Origin: Tistrella mobilis
GTDB lineage: Bacteria > Pseudomonadota > Alphaproteobacteria > Tistrellales > Tistrellaceae
Length of the DNA: 64,000 nt
NCBI RefSeq assembly: GCF_041468085.1
Contig: NZ_CP121017.1
Location: 2,917,676-2,981,675 of the forward strand
Direction: 5' to 3'
The notes beneath the pieces are model-generated. The model was not told the DNA's origin. It saw nothing but the letters and a program-made list of their open reading frames with translations, and searched no databases. Made by a program: the position numbers and the translations under genes. Each line of letters starts with the position of its first letter. Within the stretch, counting starts at the first letter, position 1. Of this stretch, positions 34,307 through 44,937 are shown piece by piece.

Positions 34307-35653
34307 GTGAGCGATCTTTTCGATCGCAAAAGCGGAGCGGTGATGCGGCAAACCAGGGAGGAGGATCTCGACCGGCTGATCGCACTTGCCCTCGCCGCAC
34401 CGGGTGATACCGGCAGCGCCATCGGCGACATGCCGGCACCGGGCGACTGGCGGGCGGGCGCGATTGCGTTGCGCGCCACGCCGATCGCCGCGACCACCCA
34501 TTGCATGGATGTGGTCGATCGCTTTCTTCGGGATCCGACCCTGCCGGCCCTGGCCGTGGTGGACGGCAATGACCGGCCGATCGGCCTGGTCGGACGTACT
34601 CATCTGCTCTACGAATTTGCCCGTCCGTTCATCCGCGATCTGTATGCCCGCCGACCGATCCGCGAGTTGATGGCGCGTGATCCGCTGGTGGTCGATGAAG
34701 AGACCGGCATCGAGGCGCTGGGCGCCGAGATCACCGCAGCCGGCGGCGGCGCCTTTTCGGCCGGTTTCGTGGTCACCGCCGGCGGGCGCTATCTGGGGGT
34801 GGGCTCGGCACTCGACGTGATGCGCCGCCTGGTGGCCCGCATGGCCGAACACAACCGCGCCCTGGACCGGGCGGTCGAAGAGGCCGAACGTGCCAATGCC
34901 GCCAAGACCGCCTTCCTCGCCAATATGAGCCATGAACTGCGCACGCCGCTGAACGCGGTTCTGGGCTTTTCGGAAATCATCATGACCCAGATGCTGGGGC
35001 CCGTCGGCCATGCCCGCTATCTGGAATATATTGGCGACATTCATTCCTCGGCTGAGCATCTGCTGTCGCTGATCAACGATCTGCTCGACATTGCCAAGGC
35101 CGATGCCACCGGGCTGCCGCTCGACATCGAACCGGTCGACGTCATAAGCCTTGCCGCCGAGACCCTGCGTATGGTGGCACCGCGGGCCGAAAAGGCCGGG
35201 GTCGTCCTTGCCGCCGACCTGCCGGAGCGGATGCCGGTGATCACCGGCGATCGCCGGCGCCTGCGTCAGATCCTGCTGAACCTGTTGTCGAACGCGGTAA
35301 AATTCACCCCCGACGGCGGCGAGGTGCGGCTGATCCTGGAAGACCTGCCGGCCGAGCCGGGCGAGCCGGCCCGGATCCGGATGATGGTCGCCGATACCGG
35401 CATCGGCATGACGGCCGAACAGATCCCGATCGCCCTGTCACGCTTCGGCCAGATCGATTCCAGCCTGACCCGCCGCCATGACGGCACCGGCCTGGGGCTG
35501 CCGCTGTCGCGGGCGCTGGCCGAGATGCATGGCGGCGGGCTCACCATCGACAGCACGCCCGGCTTCGGCACGACGATCACGGTGACCCTGCCTCACCGGG
35601 CGATGGTACGTCCGGCCGGAACGGATCCGGTCAAAGCAGACCAAGGGCTCTGA
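34307..35653 (+). CDS. CBS-domain sensor histidine kinase, cytosolic
   Basis: 448 aa, GTG start 34307, no transmembrane helix visible. A CBS pair occupies about 55-175 (RATPIAATTHCMDVVDRFL, PIGLVGRTHLLYEFARPFIRDLYARRPIRELM, GGRYLGVGSALDVM). Such domains usually sense adenine nucleotides or similar ligands. Then HisKA with H209 in FLANMSHELRTPLNAVLGFSE and HATPase with LLSNAVKF, VADTGIGM and GTGLGLPLS. The histidine-kinase part resembles alphaproteobacterial PdhS/PleC-type kinases. No partner regulator is nearby, so signal and target are unknown. Its 3' end overlaps the next gene by 23 bp. Confidence 0.9.
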   Translation: MSDLFDRKSGAVMRQTREEDLDRLIALALAAPGDTGSAIGDMPAPGDWRAGAIALRATPIAATTHCMDVVDRFLRDPTLPALAVVDGNDRPIGLVGRTHLLYEFARPFIRDLYARRPIRELMARDPLVVDEETGIEALGAEITAAGGGAFSAGFVVTAGGRYLGVGSALDVMRRLVARMAEHNRALDRAVEEAERANAAKTAFLANMSHELRTPLNAVLGFSEIIMTQMLGPVGHARYLEYIGDIHSSAEHLLSLINDLLDIAKADATGLPLDIEPVDVISLAAETLRMVAPRAEKAGVVLAADLPERMPVITGDRRRLRQILLNLLSNAVKFTPDGGEVRLILEDLPAEPGEPARIRMMVADTGIGMTAEQIPIALSRFGQIDSSLTRRHDGTGLGLPLSRALAEMHGGGLTIDSTPGFGTTITVTLPHRAMVRPAGTDPVKADQGL

Positions 35654-36062
35654 GTTCCGCCGCAAGCTTCGGGTCACCGCCTTCGGCGCTGCCGGCCCGG
35701 CGATCGGCGGGCGCATCCTCGGGCTTCAGATAGCGCCAGCCCTGATGCGGCTTGCGCGACTGGGTCTCCGTCTCGACCAGCTCCGGGTCCAGCACCAGCG
35801 CACAGCGGCGCACACCGTCGCTCCCCTCCACCGGCTCCAGCGCCACAAGACGCTGACGGGCGGAGACCAGGCCGCGGATCACCCAATAGAGCGAGCCGCC
35901 ATCCAGCAGGGCCGCCGTTTCCTTGGGCGTCTGGCGAGTGACGTGGACAAGCAGCGGCGGTCGGCCCGCAGCGCGGGCCTCAACCAGCCGGGCGGCCTGG
36001 AGTTCGGCGAGATGTTCGACCGAGTTGACCCCGACCGCGAGTTTGAGAAGATGCAGCGTCAT
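35631..36062 (-). CDS. DUF1489 family protein
   Basis: 143 aa from ATG 36062. TLHLLKLAVGVNSVEHLAELQ, VTRQTPKETAALLDGGSLYWVIRGLVSARQ and the late PHQGWRYLKPEDAPAD are the family signature of DUF1489, small proteins widespread in alphaproteobacteria and of unknown function. The C-terminus overlaps the histidine kinase gene by 23 bp on the opposite strand. The gap to the divergent FAD-oxidase gene is 94 bp. Confidence 0.88.
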   Translation of the reverse strand: MTLHLLKLAVGVNSVEHLAELQAARLVEARAAGRPPLLVHVTRQTPKETAALLDGGSLYWVIRGLVSARQRLVALEPVEGSDGVRRCALVLDPELVETETQSRKPHQGWRYLKPEDAPADRRAGSAEGGDPKLAAELRALGLL

Positions 36063-36156
36063 GGCGCGCACTCTATGCCGTCCCGTGCCGCCGCGCCAGA
36101 GGCTGCCATGCGCCCACCTCCCCCGACCACGCCGTTCCCCCGGAAGGCCCTGCCCC

Positions 36157-37590
36157 ATGCCCACACCGCTGAACCACCCCTCGCCCGCGATTCTGGACCG
36201 CATCCGCACCGTGGTGGGCCCGAAGGGCTGGCGTGACGAGCCGGCGGCGATGGAGCCGCATCTGAAGGAATGGCGCGGCCTCTGGACCGGAAAAACCCCT
36301 GCCGTGGTGATGCCCGCAACCACGGAAGAGGTCGCGGCCGTGGTGACGATCGCGGCCGAAGCCGGCATAGCGCTCGTCCCCCAGGGCGGCAATACCGGCC
36401 TGGTCGGCGGTGGTGTGCCCACCGAGACCGGTGACGAGCTGCTGATCAGCCTCGCCCGGATGAACCGGATCCGCGATGTCGATGCCGCCGGCGGCAGTCT
36501 CGTTGCCGAGGCCGGCTGCATCCTGGCCGATGTCCAGGCCGCGGCGGCGGAAGCCGGCCGACTGTTCCCGCTCAGCCTCGCCTCGGAAGGCAGTGCCCGG
36601 ATCGGCGGGCTGATCTCCACCAATGCCGGCGGCGTGCATGTGCTGCGCTATGGCAGCATGCGCGATCTGGTGCTGGGGCTGGAGGTGGTGCTGCCCGACG
36701 GGCGGGTGTGGAACGGGCTGCGCCGGCTGCGCAAGGACAATACCGGCTATGCGCTGCGCCAGCTCTTCGCCGGCGCCGAGGGTACGCTCGGCATCATCAC
36801 GGCGGCGGCACTCGAACTGGTGCCGATGCCGCGCCACCGGGCGGCGGCCTTCGTCGCCATGGGCTCCCCCGAAGCTGCCCTCGACCTCTTCGCCCGCGCC
36901 CGCGCCCATGCGGGTGACCTGCTCGAAGCCTTCGAGCTGATCAATGCCACGCCGATGGGCTTTGCGCTCCGCCACATTCCGGGCCTCGGCGACCCGCTGC
37001 CCGATGCCGCCGGGCCCTGGTTCGTACTGATCGAACTCGCCGGCCCCATTCCGCTGGGGGAGCTGCTCGAAGGTCTGCTCGGCGAGGCGCTGGAGGAAGG
37101 TGCGATCGAGGACGCCGCCATCGCCCAGTCCGAGACCCAGCGCAATGCCTTCTGGTCGCTGCGCGAGGGCCTGTCCGAGGCGCAGAAACCCGAGGGCGCC
37201 AGCATCAAACACGACGTCTCGGTACCGGTCTCGGCCATCCCGGCCCTGATCCGCCGCGGCGGCCGGCTGGTCGAAGAGCTGATCCCCGGCGCCCGGCTCT
37301 GTCCCTTCGGCCACATGGGCGACGGCAATATTCACTTCAACGTCAGCCGGCCGGTCGACATGACCGATGCCGATTTTCTGGCCCGCTGGCACGAGGTCGC
37401 CACCGCCGTACATGATCTGGTGGCGGAGCTGGGGGGCAGCTTCTCGGCCGAACACGGCGTCGGCCGGCTCAAGACCGCCGACCTCACGCGCTATCGCTCC
37501 GAGGTCGAGGTCGGGCTGATGCGGGCGATCAAGAACGTCATCGACCCGGCCGGCATCATGTCCCCCGGCCGGGTGCTGTCGCGGGATTGA
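36157..37590 (+). CDS. FAD-linked D-2-hydroxyacid dehydrogenase (D2HGDH/D-lactate type)
   Basis: 477 aa from ATG 36157 (GGAAGG upstream). FAD_binding_4 domain with VPQGGNTGLVGGGVP and SEGSARIGGLISTNAGGVHVLRYGSMRDLVLGLEVVLPDG, followed by the C-terminal oxidase domain with metal-binding HMGDGNIHFNV, LGGSFSAEHGVGRLK and NVIDPAGIMSPGRVL. Closest in feel to D-2-hydroxyglutarate or D-lactate dehydrogenases. No iron-sulfur partner (GlcF-like) is adjacent, so a stand-alone enzyme passing electrons to an ETF or quinone is likely. Confidence 0.92.
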   Translation: MPTPLNHPSPAILDRIRTVVGPKGWRDEPAAMEPHLKEWRGLWTGKTPAVVMPATTEEVAAVVTIAAEAGIALVPQGGNTGLVGGGVPTETGDELLISLARMNRIRDVDAAGGSLVAEAGCILADVQAAAAEAGRLFPLSLASEGSARIGGLISTNAGGVHVLRYGSMRDLVLGLEVVLPDGRVWNGLRRLRKDNTGYALRQLFAGAEGTLGIITAAALELVPMPRHRAAAFVAMGSPEAALDLFARARAHAGDLLEAFELINATPMGFALRHIPGLGDPLPDAAGPWFVLIELAGPIPLGELLEGLLGEALEEGAIEDAAIAQSETQRNAFWSLREGLSEAQKPEGASIKHDVSVPVSAIPALIRRGGRLVEELIPGARLCPFGHMGDGNIHFNVSRPVDMTDADFLARWHEVATAVHDLVAELGGSFSAEHGVGRLKTADLTRYRSEVEVGLMRAIKNVIDPAGIMSPGRVLSRD

Positions 37591-37606
37591 TACGACAAGG
37601 CGGCCG

Positions 37607-38419
37607 TCAGCCGATGAAGGCCGCCATCACCGCCTTCAGCACCGGCCGGATGCGGGCCGCGCGTTCCGGCAGGAAGCTGAAGGGCGGGCCGTTCTCTTCC
37701 ATATAGGTCTCCTGGACCAGTTCCATCTGGATCGCCTCGACACCCTGATCCGGGCGGCCATAGTTGCGGGTGATGTGGCCGCCGACAAAGCGGCCGTCGA
37801 CCACATGGCCATAGCCCGCCGCTCCGGCCGCCGCCTCCGCCGCCGCGGCGACCCGCGCCCTGCGCTCCGGGCTCATGCTTGCGCCGCGGGCGGTGCCGAT
37901 GTTCAGATCCGGCAGCCGCCCCTCGAACAGCCGCGGCACCACGCCGCGGATCGAATGGGCATCCCAGAGCAGCGCATGGCCATGGGCGGCCCTGGCCCGG
38001 TCGAGTTCCGCCGCCAGCGCCGCATGATAGGGCTGCCAATAGCTGGCCACCCGCCCGGCGATCTCGGCCGCGTCCGGTTCCGCACCGGCCAGATAGAGCG
38101 GCCGGCCGTCGAACAGCGTCGTCGGGCAGAGCCCGGTGGTCGCCTGGCCGGGATAGAGGCTCTCGCCCGAGGACGGCCGGTTCAGGTCGACCACATAGCG
38201 CGACAGTCGGGCGGCGATGATCGTGGCATCGAAGTCCGCCGCGAAGTCATAGAGTTCGGGGATGTGCCAGTCGGTATCGGCCAGATCCAGCGCCTCGGGC
38301 GTCAGCCGCGCCTCCAGCCCGTCGAACAGCCCCGTGCCGCAATGGGGCATGCTCACCACCAGCGCGGAACCGCCGCGGCGAAGGGTGTAAACCTCGTGCA
38401 CCGTCGTCTCACCGGTCAT
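37607..38419 (-). CDS. hutG: N-formylglutamate deformylase
   Basis: 270 aa. Hydrolyses N-formylglutamate to glutamate and formate, the last step of the five-enzyme histidine route. [61 protein letters not shown] (metal-binding His/Asp) and [28 protein letters not shown] are characteristic. Start overlaps the hutH stop by 4 bp. Third gene in the leftward hutF-hutH-hutG operon. Confidence 0.96.
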   Translation of the reverse strand: MTGETTVHEVYTLRRGGSALVVSMPHCGTGLFDGLEARLTPEALDLADTDWHIPELYDFAADFDATIIAARLSRYVVDLNRPSSGESLYPGQATTGLCPTTLFDGRPLYLAGAEPDAAEIAGRVASYWQPYHAALAAELDRARAAHGHALLWDAHSIRGVVPRLFEGRLPDLNIGTARGASMSPERRARVAAAAEAAAGAAGYGHVVDGRFVGGHITRNYGRPDQGVEAIQMELVQETYMEENGPPFSFLPERAARIRPVLKAVMAAFIG

Positions 38420-39972
38420 CCGGCCATGCCCTCCCTCTCCAGGCTCACCTCGGTCAGGTCGCAGAAGCGGCCTTCGCGCACCATGTTGCCCGCTGCCGTC
38501 AGGTCCGGGGCGAAATAGCGGTCGGTGTCGTAAGACGGCACCACCGCGCGGATCCGCGCCACCGCCTCTTCGACCTTGGCCGCCGCGCGGAGTGGCCGGT
38601 GGAACTCCAGCCCCTGCGCCGCCGCCAGCAGCTCGATGCCCACGATCTCCGACACATTGTCGGCGATGTCGCCCAGCCGCCGGGCGGCAAAGGTCGCCAT
38701 GCTGACATGATCTTCCTGATTGGCCGAGGTCGGCAGGCTGTCGACGCTGGCCGGATGGGCCAGGGTCTTGTTCTCGGACGCCAGCGCCGCGGCGGTCACA
38801 TGGGCGATCATGAAGCCTGAATTGAGCCCGGCATCCGCCACCAGGAAAGCCGGCAGGCCGCTGATCGAGGCGTCGATCAGCATCGCGATCCGCCGCTCCG
38901 CCAGCGCGCCGATCTCGGAAGCCGCGATCGCCAGCTGGTCGGCGGCCATGGCCACCGGCTCGGCATGGAAGTTACCGCCCGAGATCACCTCGCCCGTGTC
39001 GGTCATCACCAGCGGGTTGTCGGTCACGCCGTTGGCCTCGATGGTCAGCGTACGCGCCGCCATGCGCATCTGGTCCAGCACCGCGCCCATCACCTGCGGC
39101 TGGCAGCGCAGCGAATACGGGTCCTGCACCCGGTGGCAGTCGGGTCCCTGATGGGCGGCGTTCAGCGGGCTGTCCGCCAGCAGGTCACGATAGGCTGCCG
39201 CCGCATCGATCTGGCCGGGCTGGCCGCGCAGCGCATGGATGCGCGGATCGAAGGGCCGATGGCTGCCCATCACCGCCTCGACCGCGATTGCGCCCGAAAC
39301 CAGGGCGGAACGATAGCAGCGCTCGATCCGGAACAGCCCGTCCAGCGCCAGCGCGGTCGACACCTGGGTGCCGTTGATCAGCGCCAGACCTTCCTTGGCC
39401 CCCAGATCGAAGGGGGCGAGCCCGGCATGCGCCAGCCCGTCCGTGGCCGGCAGACGCTCGCCGCCAACCGTCACCTCGCCGATCCCCAGCAGCACGCCGC
39501 AGAGATGGGCAAGCGGCGCCAGATCGCCAGAGGCACCGACGCTGCCCTTGGACGGGATCACCGGCAGCACGTCCGCGGCATGCAGCGCCAGCAGCGCTTC
39601 CACCAGTTCCCTCCGCACGCCCGAGGCGCCCACCGCCAGGCTCGCCGCTTTGATCGCCAGGATCAGCCGCACCACCGGTGCCGCAAGCGGCGCCCCCACG
39701 CCTGTCGCATGCGACAGGATCAGATTGCGCTGCAGGCGGGTGAGGTCACCGGCGGCGATCCGCTTCTGGGCCAGCTTGCCGAACCCGGTATTGATGCCAT
39801 AGACGGCCTCTTCGCCGGCCGCGATGCGCTCGACGATCGCGGCCGACGCCGCCATCCGTGCCGGCGCCTCACCGTCCAGCACCAGGTGTGGCCGCTCCGC
39901 CCAGATCCGGCGAAGATCGTCGAGCGGGATCCGGCCGGGTGCCAGGACCAGGGTCTCGGTGGTCTCGGTCAT
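38416..39972 (-). CDS. hutH: Histidine ammonia-lyase
   Basis: 518 aa. Converts L-histidine to urocanate and ammonia. The MIO cofactor triad Ala-Ser-Gly sits at 147-149 in [15 protein letters not shown], and Tyr58 lies in YGINTGFG. Later conserved stretches are [32 protein letters not shown] and QGLEFHRPL. Starts ATG 39972, overlapping the hutF stop by 4 bp. Upstream in-frame residues are not used because they have antisense-shadow character. Confidence 0.97.
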   Translation of the reverse strand: MTETTETLVLAPGRIPLDDLRRIWAERPHLVLDGEAPARMAASAAIVERIAAGEEAVYGINTGFGKLAQKRIAAGDLTRLQRNLILSHATGVGAPLAAPVVRLILAIKAASLAVGASGVRRELVEALLALHAADVLPVIPSKGSVGASGDLAPLAHLCGVLLGIGEVTVGGERLPATDGLAHAGLAPFDLGAKEGLALINGTQVSTALALDGLFRIERCYRSALVSGAIAVEAVMGSHRPFDPRIHALRGQPGQIDAAAAYRDLLADSPLNAAHQGPDCHRVQDPYSLRCQPQVMGAVLDQMRMAARTLTIEANGVTDNPLVMTDTGEVISGGNFHAEPVAMAADQLAIAASEIGALAERRIAMLIDASISGLPAFLVADAGLNSGFMIAHVTAAALASENKTLAHPASVDSLPTSANQEDHVSMATFAARRLGDIADNVSEIVGIELLAAAQGLEFHRPLRAAAKVEEAVARIRAVVPSYDTDRYFAPDLTAAGNMVREGRFCDLTEVSLEREGMAG

Positions 39973-41336
39973 GCATGCAGCCTTTCGAGCGCGGCCCGGA
40001 AGCGGCGGGCGATGGCGTCCTCGTGAATATGCCGGCCGCCCGCCACGACATGGCGACCCCCGGCGAAAACATCGGTGACCAGCGGGCGGTTGGCGGCGAA
40101 AATCCAGCCGTCGAGCACGCTTTCCGGCCGGCGGCCGGTCAGCAAGGCATCCGCGGCGTCCAGCACCACGATATCGGCGCGCGCCCCCGGCGCGATGCGC
40201 CCGGCATCGATCCCCAGCGCCCCGGCACCGCCCTCTACCGCCGTCAGGTGCAGCGTCTCGCCGGTCGATCTGCCGGCGCCGCCCGACAGCACGGTGCGCC
40301 GGCCACTCACCAGCCGCTGGCCGTATTCCAGCAGCCGCAACTCCTCGGCGACGCCGATCGAGACATGGCTGTCGGTGCCGATACCGAAGCGCCCGCCCTC
40401 GGCCAGGAAGGCCTCGGCCGGAAAGATGCCGTCGCCCAGATTGGCCTCGGTCACCGGGCAGAGCCCGGCCACGGCGCCGCTCCGCGCGATACGGCCGCGC
40501 TCGCCTTCGGTGATATGGGTCGCATGCACCAGGCACCAGCGCCCGTCGACCTCGGCATGGTCATACAGCCAGTCGACCGGCCGGGCGCCGGTGGTGGCCA
40601 GGCAATCGGCCACCTCGCGCGGCTGTTCGGCGATGTGGACATGCACGGGGCCCGTCGGCCGCGCCGCCAGCACCTCGGCCAGCAGAGCCGGCGGCACGGC
40701 GCGCAGGGAATGCGGGGCGATGCCGACCACCAGATGCGGATCGGTCGCGGCTTCGCTCTCCAGCCGCGCGACCAGGGCCAGGAAGCGATCGGCATCCAGG
40801 ATGAAACGGCGCTGGCCTTCCGTCGGCGGCAGGCCGCCGAAGCCCGATGCGGCGTAAAGCACCGGCAGCATGGTCAGCGCGATGCCGGTCTCGCGCGCGG
40901 CAGCGACGGCGCGCAGGCTCATCTCCGCCGGATCGGCATAGGGGCTGCCGTCAAGGTCGTGATGCAGGTAATGGAACTCGCCGAGTGCGGTGAAGCCCGC
41001 CTTCAGCATCTCGACCTGGCCCCAGGCGGCCACGGCCTCGAAATCTTCGGGCGTCATCCGGCCGAGCGCCCGATACATGGCGGCCCGCCAGCTCCAGAAA
41101 CTGTCGGCGCCTTCGGCCCCGGCCCGCTCCCCGAAGCCGGCGATCGCCCGCTGATGGGCATGGCCGTGCAGGTTCGGCATGCCGGGCACGGCATAACCAT
41201 CGAAACGCGGCACGTCGCCCGCCGGCACGGTGTCGGTGTCGACTGCGGCGATCCGGCCGGCCGCGTCTATTGTGACCAGAACATCACGCGCCCAGCCCGC
41301 AGGCAGGCGGGCAGTCTTCAGGAACAGTCTCTGCAT
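39969..41336 (-). CDS. hutF: Formimidoylglutamate deiminase
   Basis: 455 aa amidohydrolase from ATG 41336 (GGAGCCAG ribosome site). Converts N-formimino-L-glutamate to N-formylglutamate, defining the HutF-HutG branch. Metal sites: [18 protein letters not shown], then [20 protein letters not shown] and [10 protein letters not shown]. The substrate-facing FHYLHHD and the sequence [10 protein letters not shown] are typical of HutF. First gene of the leftward hut operon. HutC-like operator half-sites lie just upstream. Confidence 0.95.
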   Translation of the reverse strand: MQRLFLKTARLPAGWARDVLVTIDAAGRIAAVDTDTVPAGDVPRFDGYAVPGMPNLHGHAHQRAIAGFGERAGAEGADSFWSWRAAMYRALGRMTPEDFEAVAAWGQVEMLKAGFTALGEFHYLHHDLDGSPYADPAEMSLRAVAAARETGIALTMLPVLYAASGFGGLPPTEGQRRFILDADRFLALVARLESEAATDPHLVVGIAPHSLRAVPPALLAEVLAARPTGPVHVHIAEQPREVADCLATTGARPVDWLYDHAEVDGRWCLVHATHITEGERGRIARSGAVAGLCPVTEANLGDGIFPAEAFLAEGGRFGIGTDSHVSIGVAEELRLLEYGQRLVSGRRTVLSGGAGRSTGETLHLTAVEGGAGALGIDAGRIAPGARADIVVLDAADALLTGRRPESVLDGWIFAANRPLVTDVFAGGRHVVAGGRHIHEDAIARRFRAALERLHA

Positions 41337-41352
41337 CTGGCTCCGCTCCGGT

Positions 41353-41396
41353 CTTGACCTAGACAAGCCTATACAAGCTTAGACAAGTCTGACAAG
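41353..41396. promoter_or_regulatory. hutC operator: Divergent hut promoter with HutC-like half-sites
   Basis: Between hutF and hutI the sequence holds four ACAAG-ending half-sites, at 41362-41367 (GACAAG), 41373-41378 (TACAAG), 41382-41387 (GACAAG) and 41391-41396 (GACAAG), with start-to-start steps of 11, 9 and 9 bp, plus an opposing CTTG at 41353. AGACAAGTCT (41381-41390) has palindromic arms. HutC of the GntR family binds CTTGT/ACAAG-type sites in other proteobacteria, and a hutC gene is in this locus. The repeats lie where they could repress both operons in the absence of urocanate. Confidence 0.65.
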
Positions 41397-41432
41397 ATCG
41401 TTCTCGACGCGACCGGAATGGAGACGACGGCC

Positions 41433-42698
41433 ATGACCACGGCACCCCGCTGGGACCGGATCTGGGTGAACCTGCATGTGGCAACCATGGTCCCGGGCGA
41501 CGAGGCCTATGGGGCGATCGGCGATGCCGCGATTGCCGTAAAGGACGGCCGCATCGCCTGGGTCGGCCCGGCACGGGATCTGCCGGGGCTGCCCGGCGCC
41601 CTGGCGGCCGACGTGATCGATGCCGGCGGCGCCTGGATGACGCCCGGGCTGATCGACTGCCATACCCATCTGGTCCATGGCGGCAACCGCGCGCGGGAAT
41701 TCGAGCTGCGCCTGAACGGCGCCTCTTACGAAGAGATCGCAAAGGCCGGCGGCGGCATTCTTTCCACCGTCACCGCCACCCGTGCCGCCGATCAGGACCG
41801 GCTGGTCGCCGACGCCCTGCCCCGGTTGGATGCGCTGCTCGCCGAGGGTGTCACCACCGTCGAGATCAAGTCCGGCTACGGGCTTGAGACCGATACCGAG
41901 CTGCGCATGCTGCGCGCCGCCCGGGCACTCGGCACCCGCCGTCCGGTCGACATCCGCACCACCCTGCTTGGTGCTCATGCCCTGCCGCCCGAATTCGCCG
42001 ACGATGCCGAGGCCTATGTCGATCTGGTGGCGCGCGAGATGATCCCGGCGGCTGCCGAGGCCGGCCTCGCCGATGCGGTGGATGCCTTCTGCGAGCGGAT
42101 CGCCTTCTCCACCGACCAGACCAGGCGGGTGTTCGAGGCGGCACGCGCCGCCGGCCTGCCGGTCAAGCTGCATGCCGAACAGTTGAGCGACCAGAAGGGC
42201 GCGGTGCTCGCCGCCGAATTCGGCGCGCTGTCGGCCGATCACCTGGAATATCTCGGGGCCGACGGCGTGCGGGCCATGGCCGCCGCCGGTACGGTCGCGG
42301 TGCTGCTGCCCGGCGCCTTCTACATGCTGCGCGAAAAGCAGCTGCCGCCGATCCTGGAACTCAGGTCGGCCGGCGTGCCTATCGCCATTTCCACCGACTG
42401 CAACCCCGGCACCTCGCCGGTGACCTCGCTGCTGCTGATGATCAACATGGCCTGCACCCTGTTCCGATTGACGCCCGAAGAGGCGCTGGCCGGGGTCACC
42501 CGGGTGGCCGCGCAGGCGCTTGGGCTTGACGATCGCGGCACCATCGCGGCGGGCCAGCGTGCCGACCTGGCCCTCTGGCGCATCGGTACCCCCGCCGAGC
42601 TTGCCTATATGGTCGGCTTCAACCCCTGCATCCAGGTGGTCCAGGCCGGCCGGCCGCGGGATCCGCGCATGGGCTTCGCACAGGCCGCCGCCGCATGA
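41433..42698 (+). CDS. hutI: Imidazolonepropionase
   Basis: 421 aa from ATG 41433, preferred over an ATG 15 bp upstream because GGAG precedes it at good spacing. Hydrolyses 4-imidazolone-5-propionate to formimino-L-glutamate. Metal motifs [42 protein letters not shown] and [11 protein letters not shown], along with [12 protein letters not shown] and EIKSGYGL, are the family signature. Overlaps hutC by 4 bp. The urocanase gene hutU, whose product is this enzyme's substrate source, is not in the window. Confidence 0.97.
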   Translation: MTTAPRWDRIWVNLHVATMVPGDEAYGAIGDAAIAVKDGRIAWVGPARDLPGLPGALAADVIDAGGAWMTPGLIDCHTHLVHGGNRAREFELRLNGASYEEIAKAGGGILSTVTATRAADQDRLVADALPRLDALLAEGVTTVEIKSGYGLETDTELRMLRAARALGTRRPVDIRTTLLGAHALPPEFADDAEAYVDLVAREMIPAAAEAGLADAVDAFCERIAFSTDQTRRVFEAARAAGLPVKLHAEQLSDQKGAVLAAEFGALSADHLEYLGADGVRAMAAAGTVAVLLPGAFYMLREKQLPPILELRSAGVPIAISTDCNPGTSPVTSLLLMINMACTLFRLTPEEALAGVTRVAAQALGLDDRGTIAAGQRADLALWRIGTPAELAYMVGFNPCIQVVQAGRPRDPRMGFAQAAAA

Positions 42699-43429
42699 CC
42701 CAGCCGCTCTACCGCCGGATCAAGGAAGCGATCCGCGCCCGGGTGGTCGAAGGCGACTGGCCCGAAGGCAGCCAGCTGCCGTCGGAGAACCGCCTGCTCG
42801 AAGAATTCGGCGTCAGCCGGATGACCGTGCATCGCGCCCTGCGTGAACTGACCGACGAGGGCCTGCTCGCCCGCGTCCAGGGGGTCGGCACCTTCGTCGC
42901 CGAGCGCCGGCCCGGGGTTTCGGTGGTGGAGCTGCGATCGATCGCCGACGAGATCACCACCCGCGGCAATCGCCACGCCGCGCGGGTGGAGGTGCTGGAC
43001 GAGGTGCGGGCCGATGCCGCCCTCGCCCGGCAGATGAACCTGCCCGAGGGCGCCCGGCTCTGGCACTCGATCGTGCTGCATACCGAAAACGACGTGCCGA
43101 TCCAGCATGAAGAGCGCTGGGTGAACCCGGTTCTGGCGCCGGACTATCCGGCCCAGGATTTCACCCGTATCACCCCCACCGCCTATCTCTCGGGCCTCCA
43201 TGCCGCGCCCGAGGTCGAGCATGTGATCGAGGCGACCGCCGCCCCCAAGACCATTGCCGCCCGGCTGGGCATCGCCCGCAACGACCCGTGCCTCAGGCTC
43301 ACCCGCCGCACCTGGGTCGATCGGGGCGTGGTCACGCTCGCGATCCTCACCCATCCGGGCACCCGGTTCCGGCTTGGCACCCGCTTCCGCGCCGGCCCCG
43401 GCACCATGCCGCTGGCGGCGGGTTTCTGA
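42695..43429 (+). CDS. hutC: Histidine utilization repressor, GntR/HutC family
   Basis: 244 aa. N-terminal winged helix (residues 1-70) with [41 protein letters not shown], then a UTRA ligand-binding domain (about 90-235; NEIEER-like [46 protein letters not shown]). Urocanate is the known effector in other species. Start overlaps the hutI stop by 4 bp. The gene ends 2 bp from the next convergent gene. Confidence 0.94.
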   Translation: MTQPLYRRIKEAIRARVVEGDWPEGSQLPSENRLLEEFGVSRMTVHRALRELTDEGLLARVQGVGTFVAERRPGVSVVELRSIADEITTRGNRHAARVEVLDEVRADAALARQMNLPEGARLWHSIVLHTENDVPIQHEERWVNPVLAPDYPAQDFTRITPTAYLSGLHAAPEVEHVIEATAAPKTIAARLGIARNDPCLRLTRRTWVDRGVVTLAILTHPGTRFRLGTRFRAGPGTMPLAAGF

Positions 43430-43431
43430 TC

Positions 43432-44883
43432 TCAACCGCTGGCACGCGCCAGCAGCCGGCCCATGGTGCGGATCACCGCCGCCCCGACGCTTCGCCGCTT
43501 CGGGCCCAGGATGGCATCGGTCGGCCCCCGCCCCTCGATCGCCAGATGCCGGCCCAGCGTGCTGCCGAAGCCCGCCAGCCACACCGCCGAGAACCGGTTC
43601 ACCCGGCCCAGGATCGAGCGCATGTCGACATACATCACCCGGACGGTCTCGTCGCTGTCGGGATGTTTCTTGGTCAGGGGCAGCGGCTTGCCGCCCACCG
43701 CCTGATACATCGGCACAAGGCGGGGGATGGCATCGAACAGCATGAAGCGCACGCCCATCGACAGGCTCAGCCGCTCCACCTCGCGGAACAGATCATAGCG
43801 GATGCGGTTGCCGCGGAAATCCGGATGGACGACCAGCCGCGAGACCTCGACGAAACCACCCTCCCAGAACTGTTCGGGCACCGGCACCTGAGCCTGCAAT
43901 TCGCTCAGCGACCGGTCACCGCCATTGACCACCAGCCGGGCGGTGGCGATCGGCTTGTCGCCCAGATAGGCCAGAAACAGGAGCGACGAGCCGTCCAGCC
44001 GGTCGGCCCAGTCGGCCGGGTCGCGCGCCTCGGGCCGGCGCCCGTAGAACTGATTGGCATCGCGCCGGAGCGCGCGGGCCGTCACCATATCCGCCGCCCC
44101 CGCCGCCGGCACCACGCGCAGATGCCGCATCAGCCCGCGCGGCTTCAGCCCATGGGTCCAGAGCGCCTGAATACCGAATCCCGGCGCCGTACAGGCCGCC
44201 AGAACCGCCGCCCGGTCGATCGCGGTCGGGTCGGCCATGCGCAGCAGGACGCGCACCGCTTCCCCTCCGCTCTCCACCCCGATGATCCGGCTGCACAACC
44301 GGAAAGGCGCGGCCCATGGGCGTACCACGGTCAGGGTCATCAGCGTGCCCGGCACCAGCAGGGCCGCCGGGCCGGTCACCTCCGCCACCGCTTCATAGGG
44401 GCCGATGGCCGTGACCAGAGCCGGCAGCCGCCGGCGGTTCAGGCTCCGCCCGTCCAGCATCGCCGGCAGCGGCCCGGTCGGACATGGCAGCTGATCCACC
44501 ACCGGCGCCGGGATCGCGGCCTCCAGCCGGATGGCGCCCCGGTCGGCATCCACCGAGGTACGGACAAGCCGGAGCGGCCCCAGCCGCCGGCGGCGGATCG
44601 CCCGCCGGTCGACCCGGGGCTCGACCGCCACCGCCGCCGCCGGATCGGCCAGCCGCCCGGCAACCACATCCGGCAACCGCCCGGCCGCAGCCATGAAGCA
44701 CCAGCCGCCATCGGCCTCCAGCGCCAGCCGCCCGTTCAGCCGTTCCGTCCCGACATGCAGGCAGACGGCGACTGCGTGCGGCGGCGGCAGCCCGACCGCC
44801 GCCATCGGAGATGGCGCGCGCGTCGCCTCCGCAGCTTCAGGCCCGGCCATTGCATCTCTGACAGGCAGATCGATCAGCGTCAT
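43432..44883 (-). CDS. Two-part acyltransferase, GNAT/FeeM-like C-terminus (paralogue A)
   Basis: 483 aa from ATG 44883 with a GGGGAGG ribosome site. Residues about 30-240 are beta-rich, contain RSLNRRRLPALVTAIGPYEAVAE and have no clear PilZ RxxxR/DxSxxG motif. Residues about 255-480 form a GNAT-like domain: RRDANQFYGRRP, DKPIATARLVVNG, EQFWEGGFVEVSRLVVHPDFRGNRI, LFREVERL and LFDAIPRLVPMYQAVGG. The 'E-x-SRLvV-x-P-x-FRGnrI' core recalls N-acyl amino acid synthases (FeeM) and related acyltransferases. Acyl substrate and acceptor are unknown. A close paralogue lies at 47218-48675, and L-diaminopropionate genes lie between them. Confidence 0.75.
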   Translation of the reverse strand: MTLIDLPVRDAMAGPEAAEATRAPSPMAAVGLPPPHAVAVCLHVGTERLNGRLALEADGGWCFMAAAGRLPDVVAGRLADPAAAVAVEPRVDRRAIRRRRLGPLRLVRTSVDADRGAIRLEAAIPAPVVDQLPCPTGPLPAMLDGRSLNRRRLPALVTAIGPYEAVAEVTGPAALLVPGTLMTLTVVRPWAAPFRLCSRIIGVESGGEAVRVLLRMADPTAIDRAAVLAACTAPGFGIQALWTHGLKPRGLMRHLRVVPAAGAADMVTARALRRDANQFYGRRPEARDPADWADRLDGSSLLFLAYLGDKPIATARLVVNGGDRSLSELQAQVPVPEQFWEGGFVEVSRLVVHPDFRGNRIRYDLFREVERLSLSMGVRFMLFDAIPRLVPMYQAVGGKPLPLTKKHPDSDETVRVMYVDMRSILGRVNRFSAVWLAGFGSTLGRHLAIEGRGPTDAILGPKRRSVGAAVIRTMGRLLARASG

Positions 44884-44937
44884 GGCGCGCCTCCCCAGTG
44901 GCGGGTGGGTCTTTTGAATTATGATATCTTTGATTGT

